Of a stretch of DNA of 64,000 nt, positions 55,564-64,000 are shown piece by piece. The translations under genes and the position numbers were made by a program. The stretch lies in assembly GCA_016800925.1 (NCBI GenBank), contig JABCPU010000270.1, positions 27,773 through 91,772 of the forward strand, in the 5' to 3' direction. Below the pieces are notes generated by a model. That model worked only from the letters and a program-made list of their open reading frames with translations, was not told the origin of the DNA and ran no database searches. How positions within the stretch are numbered: position 1 is the first letter of the stretch; each line of letters begins with the position of its first letter. This DNA comes from Suillus spraguei (lineage: Eukaryota; Basidiomycota; Agaricomycetes; Boletales; Suillaceae).

Positions 55564-58500
55564 ATGGAAGTGTATATACGATCCAAATCAGAGCATTTTT
55601 ATATTCTGATTACACTGAAAGGAAAGAACAGACAAGCAGACATAAAAGCACTTGTGGATTGTGGTGCATCAACATTGTTTATATGCGAAAGATTTGTAAA
55701 CAACAATGATGTCCGGTGTCATAAATTATTGCGTCCCATACCAGTCAAGAACATTGATGGTTCCTTAAATGCCGCCGGAGCTATGACAAGATTCGCTGAA
55801 ATAGGATTAAAGATTGGAGATCATGAAGAAGATAAAGCAGCCTTCATGGTTACAGATCTAGGAAGCGATGATGTCATTATCGGTATAGATTGGCTAAGGT
55901 ATCATAATCCAGAGATTGATTGGAATGCAGGACGATTTGCTCTTACACAATGCCCAGTCAAATGTGAGACTAAAAAAGAAAAAAGACAAAAAAAATAGAG
56001 AAAAACGAAAAACCCAAAAACAGGGTGACTTGCCAGATCTGATTCCCATGGAAGAGGAAGATGATGACGAAGGCATGGCGAAGAAGAGGGCGATGGTTGA
56101 GGAAATAGAAGATGAGATAGTCCAAAGAATGAATGGATTAGATACAAAGCTTCTATCGCCACAGAACAAAAAGTAGCAGAGGAAGCTACTAAGAAGAAAA
56201 AGTCTGTAGAAGAAATGGTTCCAGACTGGCTTCATGATTACCTGGGTGTATTCTCAGAAGAGGAATCAAAGAGATTTCCTGAAAGAAAGAAATGGGATCA
56301 TGCGATAGATCTCAAAGATGAGAATGATCTTCCACCGAATGCAAAACCATATCCTTTATCACCCAAAGAAATGGACACACTGAAAGATTGGTTAAAAGCC
56401 GAAACTGCATTAGGACATATTAGAGATTCACAGTCTCCTGTTGCAGCACCTTTCTTCTTTGTGGCCAAAAAAGATTGGCAAATTATGACCAGTAATGGAC
56501 TATAGAAAGCTCAATGAGAAAATGGTTAAAAATGCGTACCCTTTACCGAGATCTCAAGATCTAATTGATGCTTTAACTGGTGCCACAATGTACTCTAAAA
56601 TGGATGTACGATGGGGATACAATAATATTCGGATGAAAGAAGGAGACGAGTGGAAGCAGCCTTCAAAACGCCTTTTGGTCACCATGAACCAACCATAATG
56701 TATTTTGGGTTGACAAATTCTCCAGCAACTTTCCAGACCATGATGAATGAAATATTTAGAGATCTCATTGATGGAAAGACAGTCGTTGTCTACATCAATG
56801 ACATCTTGATCTTTACAAATGGAAATAAGGAGCAACACCAAAAGTCATACGAGAAGTACTCAAACGATTAAAAGATAATGACCTGTTCTTGAAACCAGAG
56901 AAATGTAGTTTCGAACAGTCTAAAGTCGAATTCTTAGGGTTGATCGTGGAAAAAGGCAATGTATCTATGGACCCTGTGAAAGTAGAAGGAGTATTAAAAT
57001 GGCCTGTTCCCAAATGCGTAAAAGACATACAAGCATTCATGGGCTTTGCCAACTTCTATCGAAGATTCATATTGGGGTTCTCAGATATAGCCAGACCAAT
57101 GAATGATTTGCTAAGAAAAGATGTTCCATGGAATTGGACGGAGAAACAACAACATGCATTTGATGAATTGAAGAAATGATTCACAGAAGCTCCGCTCCTA
57201 GTAATGCCAGAGTTGAGAAAAAAAAGAATAGAACCGATGCTTCTGATTATGCATCTGGTGCAGTACTTTCTCAACAAATGGAAGATGGACTATGGCATCC
57301 TGTCCTTATTATTCAAGTCAATGAATGATGCAGAACGAAATTACGACATTCATGACAAAGAATTATTAGCAATCATTCGAGCGTTAGAAGAGTGGAGGCA
57401 CTATGTGCAGGGAGCACCTCACCTGTGGAATCTGGACCGATCATAAAATCTCGAGTATTTCATGACGAGTCAAAAATTGACACGAAGGCAAGCCAGATGG
57501 AGTCTGTTCCTGGGGAGTATGAATTTACACTCCAACATAAGCCTGGTGTAGTCAATGATAAGGCCGATCGTCTGTCTCGGAGATCAGACCACAGAGGGGG
57601 GTAGAAAACAACAATTCTGATCGCATTTTGCTTAAACCGGAATTTTTCAAAATCAATGCTGCTAAAAGAGGCCAAGTTCTTATAGAAGGAGAAAAATCTC
57701 TTCTAAAAAGATAGACAAAGTACAGAACGAGAGCCTGAAGTGATGAAAGCGCTAGAAACGTTAAAAGCAGCACCGGTGCAATTGCGTAGAGGAGTCGAAG
57801 AATGGAATGTTGAAGATGGATTGGTGTTATTCCGAGGATTGGTCTATGTTCCAAATGATAAAGAAATCCGCCGAGAGATTCTAGAGTTATTCCATGACTC
57901 ACCACCGGCTGGACATCCTGGACGTGCCAAAACCTTAGAATGATTTCCAGAAACTATTGGTGGCCAATGATGACAAAAAGTGTTCACGACTATGTAGATG
58001 GTTGCGATCGTTGCAGACAAACAAAGGTCTATCCTAGTAAACACGGGACCTTTACACCAAATGAAGTTCCAGAAGGACCTTGGCAAACGATTACATGTGA
58101 CCTGATTGTGGACCTACCAAAGAGTGAAGGGTGTGATAGCATTTTGTTGTCGTTGATCGATTTACGAAACAAGCACATTCATTCCCACCAATAAAGAAGT
58201 AGACTCGAAGGAAATTGCCGAGCTATTTTTGAAAATGTATGGAAACATCATGGAACACCAAAGAAAGTGATTTCAGATAGAGGAACACAGTTCGTATCGA
58301 AATTTATGGGACAAATGTCAAAAAGATTAGGCACAAAATGGTCTGCTTCGACGCCTATCATCCCATACGGACGGACAAACAGAACGCGTAAATCAAGAAG
58401 TTGAACAATATTTACCTGTTTACCTCTTATAGACAAAATGATTGGGTATCTTGGTTGCCGATTGCAGAATTCTCACATAATAACGCAGTCACAGTCACCG

Positions 58501-59150
58501 GCATAGCCCTTTCAAAGTTCTATATGGATATAATCCAGAATTCACGATATCTCCTAATTCCAACTCCCGTATTCCTGTTGTTGATGAAAGAGTGGATCAA
58601 ATGAAAGAAGCAAGAGATGATGCGGAAAATACTTTGAAACTAGTCAATGAACGAATGAAATGGTTCTATGACAAAGGAGTAAAAGACGCACCACAGTATA
58701 AAAAGGGAGACAAAGTCTGGCTAGACGCAAAAAAACATTAAACAACGTCGTCCAAGTCAAAAATTGTCAGATCATTGTCTTGGGCCCTTTGAAATACTAG
58801 AGAAGATTGGTGAAGTGAACTATAAATTGAAATTACCGACAAATTATCAGATCCATCTGGTTTTTCAGTTCAATTACTCACTCCATACTATGCATCTCAA
58901 ATGATCCCTCATTCTCAACCCACCTGACCACCTCCTGACATAGTTGACAATCAGGAAGAATTTGTTGTAGAAGAAGTATTAGATAGCCGATTATTCCAAG
59001 GAAAGCTGCAATACCGAGTAAAATGGGAAGGATATCCAATAGAAGAATCGACATGGGAACCAGAAGAAAACGTAAAGAATTCCCCGATTCTTATAGCAGA
59101 GTTTCATAAAAAGAATCCCACAGCGGCTAAAACCAAAAGAATTCAAGGTT
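55564..59150 (+). pseudogene. G2 pol: protease-RT-RNase H-integrase-chromodomain (many frameshifts)
   Basis: The order is: protease with DCGAS at the active site (usual D-S/T-G) and GIDWLRYHNPEIDW (55,564-55,998); the RT start (VFSEEESKRFPERKKWDHAIDL, 56,215); DYRKLNEKMVKNAYPLP (56,495); [18 protein letters not shown] with the catalytic box YIND where YxDD is required (about 56,795); FLGLIVEKGNVSMDPVKVEG and a stop at 57,177; RNase H with [26 protein letters not shown]; integrase zinc and core (RNYWWPMMTKSVHDYVDGCDRCRQTK, 57,940); and a C-terminal chromodomain (VEEVLDSRLFQGKLQYRVKWEGYP ... STWEPEENV, about 58,965-59,070). At least six frame changes or stops make it non-functional. Chromodomains steer such elements to heterochromatin. 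Confidence 0.85.
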
Positions 59151-59242
59151 CTATACTTAGTTCGGAAGATTTCAAGAAATGGAGAAGCGTAACATCAGAC
59201 CTTCATACATTCGCGATGACGCTCATCCTAGAGAGGGGGTAA

Positions 59243-59714
59243 TGTCACGAATTCCAAATACAAATCATTACTCTTTTCTCAATTTCCCTAAAGCATCTAA
59301 CCCAGCGCTAAGACAAACCCAAATCCTATCGAAATTCCCATATCCGCTTCTATAACTGAACTTCCTGATGAAGATGAAGAGATCTTTTATGATGCTATCG
59401 GATAAGATAAGATAAGATAGTATCACTGATCTTAGAACCTTCTAGAATATGATGTCATAACAATGTCACAACTATCACATCGTACGATTCTTGTTTCTAT
59501 TTTATGATTGGCTAGTAGTTTGAAACTCAGTTTACATCTCAGTTTCAATATGTGTATATAGTTAGCTAGTTTTGCTGTAGTAGTTCTTTAGTTCAAACCT
59601 CTTGTATCTACAACTGTAGCAATCCAAGACGTCCTTGCTCCTTTTTCCTTTTGTGATAACCTAGTTTGAGTCCTAGTCTTTACCCTTGCATTAAATCGTT
59701 TGTGGGTTGTGACA
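59243..59714 (+). repeat. G2 3' LTR (472 bp)
   Basis: Homologous to the 5' LTR with scattered substitutions and small indels (for example an extra GATAA unit and a changed pyrimidine tract). Confidence 0.9.
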
Positions 59715-59819
59715 TTGATCAAGGATTACAGCCTCCCACATAGACTGGATTTGTTCTGGGGTTTCGGGGAGTGCAAATGGTGATGAGTCACGAGACTCGA
59801 GACGTGATGATTGAGACAT
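59715..59819 (-). pseudogene. G3 accessory ORF, N-terminal part
   Basis: Opens at ATG 59,819, about 60 bases after the stop of the G3 integrase/chromodomain frame (59,881). It reads SRDSSPFALPETPEQIQ and MWEAVILDQ before the G2 insertion. After removal of G2 and one target-site copy it continues in frame at 53,220. Confidence 0.55.
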
Positions 59820-59880
59820 GTTTAGATGATTCAGTTGATTGATTGTGTGTACGATTGATTGTAGATACTCAGAGTGAATT

Positions 59881-61010
59881 TCACTTCTTATAAGCGTTCA
59901 GGATTCGAGTGGAGTTCTTCAGGTTTCCTTCCAGAAGCCATTCATTATCTCCTGATGAGTATCCTTTCCATGTCACGAGGTATCTTTGGCGACTGCCGGT
60001 GCCTTTGTGAGAAAGAATTGCTTCAACTTCATATTCTTCTTCTTCTTCGATGATGTGGTGGGGTTCTAAGAAGTTCGGGCCGTGTACATCGTTTTTGCTA
60101 TATGATGATAAGACCAAAGCATGAACGTGGGTGGATCTTCCATTGCTGAGGAAGTTTGAGTGTAAACATGATGGCGACAGAACTGCAATGATAGGGAATG
60201 GTCCATATCGTTTTGGTGCGAGTTCCTGATGGGAGTTTTAGTCTAAGATTAGCTGCTGACAGCCAGACCTTGTCTCCAATCTTCCATGGGGTGTACTTCT
60301 CTCCTCGGGATCGTTTGGCCATTGTTTGCATCACAATATTGTGACAGGCGATTGCTTCTTCTCTTATCTTTGCAGAGATGACTCATCTTCTGCGGGGGAC
60401 AGATGAGTCGGGGATCAGATGAGGGATGGCATGTGGTTCGTATCCATCATTAGGTAAAGGGTGATGCATTCCTTGCATCGTGTTTTCGGTGGTTGTGGAC
60501 AAATTGGTGATTGGTAGGTGTTCTATCCAATCTTCAGGGTTATTGGACATAGATGCGCAGGTATGTTTCTAGCTCTTGATTGAGCTGTTCGTTTGACCAT
60601 TCGGTTTGAGGGTGATAAGCTGTGGATGGGGCGATGACATAGTGAAGAAGTCGGGCAAGTTCTTAGAGAAAGAGAGAGGAACTGTGGGCCATGATCTGAG
60701 ATGACTTTGTCATGGAGTCCAAATCGGCATAGATGTCTTCAAGAATAATTGGCAATGCCTTCTGAGTGATGGTTTTCAAACAAGGGATAATAATTACCCC
60801 CTTCATAAGGCCATGGTCTACCACGACCATGATACTGTCAAAGCCTCCAAAGATGGGAAGGTCAGTGATAAGATCGATGGAGACCTGAGAAAAAGGTCGA
60901 GTTGCAGATGAGGGGATCGGAGTAAGCGGAGGTCGAACAGGATGTGTACCCGCTTTCATTTGCTGACAAAGGGCGCAACCCTCTACATATTTCCAAATAT
61001 AAGAGCCCAT
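59881..61010 (-). pseudogene. G3 pol C-terminal part: integrase and chromodomain
   Basis: 61,010-60,663 encodes the integrase zinc-domain end (YVEGCALCQQMKAGTH) and core start (QVSIDLITDLP ... FDSIMVVVDH) with the first catalytic Asp. Broken frames to about 60,340 hold the rest of the core. 60,334-60,098 is the C-terminal integrase region (KRSRGEKYTPWKIGDKVWL). 60,117-59,881 is a chromodomain (YEVEAILSHKGTGSRQRYLV then TWKGY, then NEWLLEGNL). Frames are interrupted, so this copy is inactive. It is cut at 61,077 by the LTR of G4. Confidence 0.8.
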
Positions 61011-61077
61011 AGCGGGCCACCAGGCTTCTCGTTTGATGAGTTCTTCAGTTTTGAATCTAACTGGGATGTCCTGCGGT

Positions 61078-61553
61078 TGTTACAATTGTACGTGCCCCTA
61101 TTCATTCTCCCTTTGTTTCCTTACTTGTATATCATGTCACATGACTCTGACTCATATGCTCAACACATTTGTACAATACATGCCTTCCTTACTAGGATAC
61201 GCAGTTACGTTCTCACGGTTACTTGGTCTGTGTGCACATATTGGCCTATATTAAGCACAGTGTATTTGTAGTAGATTCCCTACTTTAATCTTACTGGGTT
61301 TTACCTGGAATCTCCTTCGCTTAGGTCTCCAACCTAAGTCGTCTTGAATCGTCTCTAAGTCTAAGCACTCCTTAGCCTTAGTCTCTATTCTTGTAGAACC
61401 TCTTAGACTTGTCTTTGAGGCCAAACCCTTGATCGTACTCGGAACGTGTTCCTTGTACTTTCACCTTGTCCTCTTCTGGACATTGTAAGAACTTCCCAGC
61501 AGACCGTCTGTGTCTTTTCACTGTCGCTGGTGATGCCACCCCAGTTCGTAACA
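61078..61553 (+). repeat. G4 5' LTR (476 bp)
   Basis: Starts TGTTACAATTG and ends AGTTCGTAACA. It aligns with the reverse complement of 46,361-46,977 over both ends; the middle is shorter here. Confidence 0.8.
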
Positions 61554-61736
61554 AAAGATTAAAGTCTACTTGATCGTCGACTATCCAGTCTTCAACCCTG
61601 AACCCTGAACTAGCGTATGCATACGCTGAGCAGATTGTCAAGAAGAAGCCCTCTGACAGAAGACAAGCCCTAACGGACAGCAAGACAGTGCGTGTAGGCA
61701 CCGAGAAAGCATAACTCAACAAAAGAATCACCAAAT

Positions 61737-62310
61737 ATGACAACCAAAGAATTCGAATACAAAATCGGCCAGCCAAAAGCTTTTGATGGAGATCGCGACA
61801 ATTCTCATGAATTTATCCAGTCATGTAATCTTCACTTTGATATCAACGAAAAGCTTTACACAACTGACAAGCAGAAGATCATTTTCATAACATCCTTCAT
61901 GACCAAAAGGAATGCCAAATCCTGGAAAGAACAATTCCTTGACCATGCTCAATCAACCGACACCTCTGGACAAAAAGTTGGTTATGGGACAATGGTGGAT
62001 TTTATGAAAAGCTTCAAAGAAGCCTTCAACACAGTGGATACCAAAGGAACCGCACTCACAAAACTCAGGGATCTCAAACAAGGAAGTGGAGATCTTCACA
62101 CTTACATCGCTGATTTCGAGGCACTTGCAGCCAAGGCTCATATCACCGATAATGCAACAAAGATCCAATTCTTCCAAGATGGCCTGAGTTGGGGTATCCT
62201 TACAAAGCTTTTCGCACTCAGGGGACGTCTCAGAAGTATTTCGAGACGTTGTGCTGCAATGCGTTTCCATTGACAATTCCTATCATCGCCTTCAAGCCAT
62301 GAGGACACGT
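61737..62310 (+). pseudogene. G4 gag (frameshifted)
   Basis: The frame 61,737-62,273 starts MTTKEFEYKIGQPKAFDGD and carries a retrotransposon gag core (FIQSCNLHFDINEKLY, FITSFMTKRNAKSWKEQF, FKEAFNTVDTKGTALTKLRDLKQGSGDLHTYIADFEAL). At about 62,222 the coding sense moves to the next frame (VSEVFRDVVLQ), and before 62,312 it moves again, so two single-base shifts separate gag from the zinc-knuckle part. Confidence 0.8.
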
Positions 62311-62311
62311 C

Positions 62312-63003
62312 ATGCTCCACAAACAAAAGAAAAAGAACTATGGAAACGCACGGTACATTCCGAACTGTGATTCCAATGCAATGGTCATAGATCGAATCTC
62401 CGATATGGAGAGATCCGAATGCATGAAGAAGGGACAATGCTTCGGATGCAAGAAGACAGGACATCGTATTCATAACTGTCCTGACAGAAAGAAGAAGACC
62501 CCACTCCGACAAACCGAAGTCAAAGAAGAGGAAGACGATGAAAACTGTAAGGCGGATCGTGGCGGATTTTTGACTTGGAGAAACAAAGACTCGACGTATG
62601 TTTCTCCCAATGTATTACTAAGACTTGTACGCGCTGTAGGTGAAAGAAAAGAACTTCATGTCCCTATAACCCTCCACTCACATACTCGCTTAAAATCCGT
62701 CGACACCACCGCTGTGATTGATTCAGGCGCGGCCGGAACATTCATCTCTGAAGAGTTTGTGAAACTCCATCAAATCACACAACGAAAACTCAAGACACCA
62801 TTTCGAGTTACTACAGCGGATGGAACTCTTATCAAAGGAGGACCGATCATGCACTACTGTCTCCTGGTGGTCAAAATTGATGAACGAACCATGTATGGAA
62901 AATTCAATATTACCAAACTAGGAAGAAGAGATCAAATTCTTCTGGAATTCCATGGCTATGCGCAATGCACCCAAGTATAGATTGGGCTGCTGAAACACTA
63001 GTC
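62312..63003 (+). pseudogene. G4 nucleocapsid and aspartic protease (truncated)
   Basis: Contains the zinc knuckle CFGCKKTGHRIHNC (CX2CX4HX4C), a basic/acidic linker, then a retropepsin-like domain with the active site VIDSGAAGTFIS. The homologous sense continues past the stop at 62,980 as SIDWAAETLVLP until the junction with the next LTR at 63,011. Reverse transcriptase is not present in the window. Confidence 0.8.
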
Positions 63004-63010
63004 CTCCCTC

Positions 63011-63753
63011 TGTCATATACCATACTTCTAATCTCAGATCTGATCATATCCGTCCAGATCCGATCGTTTCCATATCTTCCGGTCCACAGATCCTGTCCGG
63101 ACCACCCTTCCGAATGTACTCACTTCTCGCACCGTGACTCCCTGGTGAACATCTGCGTTTATCTCCTTTCATCATTTCTCCTACTACCAGTACTCCGGCT
63201 GTTTATATTTCCGTCCTGTGTTACTGATCCGTTTCCTGTGTTCATTTCTGATTCATGCTTACTGATCCGCTGTGCAATAACTAATGACTTCCGTTACACT
63301 TCGTACATAGCCCTCGGTCCCGGACTTGCTAATTATCCATCTTAGATACTTACTGTATATAAACCACTTGTAGATCTCCGTAGAACCTTAGTTCGAATAT
63401 CATCTTAGATTCTACTCATTCTGCCCTCCTCCGGACTTAAGCCACTCTCCGCTTTAAGTCACCTTCCGAGACTTAGGATTGACTCCTATAGTCTATACCT
63501 CCGACTCTATCTTCGGATAGTCCATCACCGTTAGTTTCTAGTTAGGAACTCGTTCCGAAACTAGCCTTAATCTCTGTCCTCTCCTTACGTTCCGAATTAC
63601 CTTCGGACACCCGGAATCCGTTGTGCAACCCCTTCCGGGTCTTCAGAATGAATAACTCCTCCCTGAAATAAGGGGCATTACTCGAGAAAGGGCACAGTGT
63701 ACGAACTGAGGCCAAAGCCCTTCGGATCTCTACCCTTGAGTACAGTCTTAACA
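63011..63753 (+). repeat. LTR of element 5 (relative of the solo LTR), 743 bp
   Basis: Starts TGTCATATACC like the solo LTR at 44,330, shares a TATATAAA box (63,356-63,363) and the GGGCACAG.GTACGA.CTGAGGCCAA block near its end, and ends TCTTAACA. It lacks the minisatellite. No 5-bp repeat flanks it directly, so it is probably the 5' LTR of an element that continues beyond the window. Confidence 0.65.
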
Positions 63754-64000
63754 GTATATTCAAACTCAAACCTTTCCGAGTAACTTAGCAACCATCCCAT
63801 TGCCTCCCCGTAAAGCTCAGAACACACTCCGAGGAGCCGGACTTGGTCCGATCCAACGAGATCCCACACCCAATCGTCAAACATTTACCAGTTTCTCTCA
63901 ACGCGCGCAAGCATGAGCGACATAGGTCAAAAGTATCTCCGCCCGTCAAGCCAGACCGGATCGATAAAACCAACTCGGAACCCGGATAACCCAGACTCAA
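63754..64000 (+). other. Possible start of the element 5 internal region
   Basis: Leader-like sequence follows the LTR. No recognisable coding motif appears before the window ends. Confidence 0.35.

Larger units (their letters stand above)
53226..59714 (+). mobile_element. Chromodomain gypsy element G2 (decayed)
   Basis: A 6,489-bp element with LTRs at both ends, near-matching 5-bp flanks (TGGAT left, TTGAT right) and a GAGAGGGGGTAA polypurine tract. Gag, protease, reverse transcriptase, RNase H, integrase and chromodomain are all recognisable in order, but frames change repeatedly. The LTRs differ at around 20 or more positions, so it is clearly older than the copia element. It inserted into the accessory ORF of G3. 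Confidence 0.9.
46361..61077 (-). mobile_element. Gypsy element G3, split by nested insertions
   Basis: Pieces from 5' to 3' on the minus strand: integrase and chromodomain (61,010-59,881), an accessory open frame from ATG 59,819 continuing at 53,220-52,447 across a younger gypsy insertion, a short untranslated stretch, then 47,144-46,978 with the polypurine tract and the 3' LTR. Copia (47,145-52,388) and gypsy G2 (53,226-59,714) lie inside it. Its 5' part with reverse transcriptase and 5' LTR is beyond the G4 insertion at 61,078 and is not in the window. G3 had itself inserted into duplication unit 2. Confidence 0.8.
61078..63010 (+). mobile_element. Gypsy element G4, same family as G3, truncated
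   Basis: A 476-bp 5' LTR (61,078-61,553) homologous to the G3 LTR in opposite orientation, then a leader, gag and protease, cut at 63,010 by the LTR of element 5. It inserted into the integrase region of G3. The remaining part lies outside the window. Confidence 0.8.

Noticed and set aside
1..64000. CRISPR arrays, bacterial operons, rRNA genes or a biosynthetic gene cluster
   Set aside because: No direct-repeat/spacer pattern of CRISPR type, no rRNA signature and no polyketide, peptide synthetase or terpene synthase motif were seen; the tandem arrays present are tRNA-like or minisatellite.

Overview
This window looks like accessory chromosome sequence from a mushroom-forming basidiomycete (Agaricomycete type). 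The evidence is short introns of about 45-75 bp with GT..AG (once GC..AG) borders, DUF6533-type and other lineage-typical multi-pass membrane proteins, Ser/Thr-rich single-pass membrane proteins, NACHT/TPR remnants, and Ty1/copia plus Ty3/gypsy LTR retrotransposons. No bacterial operon, CRISPR array or rRNA gene is visible. All identifications come from reading motifs; no database search was possible.

Layout. 0.9-3.8 kb: a minus-strand hypothetical gene with a tandemly duplicated exon, then remnants of a NACHT/TPR (NLR-like) gene. 5.45-6.56 kb: a tandem array of about seven ~150-bp tRNA-like units on the minus strand. 7.3-38.3 kb: six copies of one family of Ser/Thr-rich single-pass membrane proteins, some intact and some broken. 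Between them lie a small secreted cysteine-rich protein (11.0 kb), a 3-exon polytopic membrane protein (11.8-13.7 kb), a 7-exon polytopic membrane protein (15.0-16.3 kb) and a DUF6533-like gene (20.7-21.8 kb). A second tRNA-like array at 30.3-31.3 kb lies in the opposite orientation, so the two arrays form an inverted pair bracketing about 24 kb. 33.5-34.4 kb holds a decayed gypsy pol fragment.

39.2-46.4 kb: a tandem duplication (unit about 2.35 kb, offset about 2.8 kb) carrying DUF6533-like genes. The second copy is broken by a 1,967-bp solo LTR flanked by the 5-bp duplication GCCTT, which itself contains a 668-bp minisatellite, and then by a minus-strand gypsy element.

46.4-64 kb: a nested retrotransposon complex. 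A minus-strand gypsy element (3' LTR at 46.36-46.98 kb) was hit by an apparently intact copia element (47.1-52.4 kb; 335-bp LTRs, TSD CTAAT, a single 1,483-residue polyprotein), by a decayed plus-strand chromodomain gypsy (53.2-59.7 kb), and by a plus-strand relative of itself (from 61.08 kb). That relative is cut at 63.01 kb by another member of the solo-LTR family, which runs out of the window.

Functionally, most host genes here are membrane or secreted proteins of fast-evolving, lineage-specific families. The single-pass family has a conserved cytoplasmic tail ending in a PPxY motif, suggesting ubiquitin-ligase (WW domain) regulation. No metabolic pathway cluster is present. The most unusual non-coding structure is the inverted pair of tRNA-like, B-box-rich arrays.
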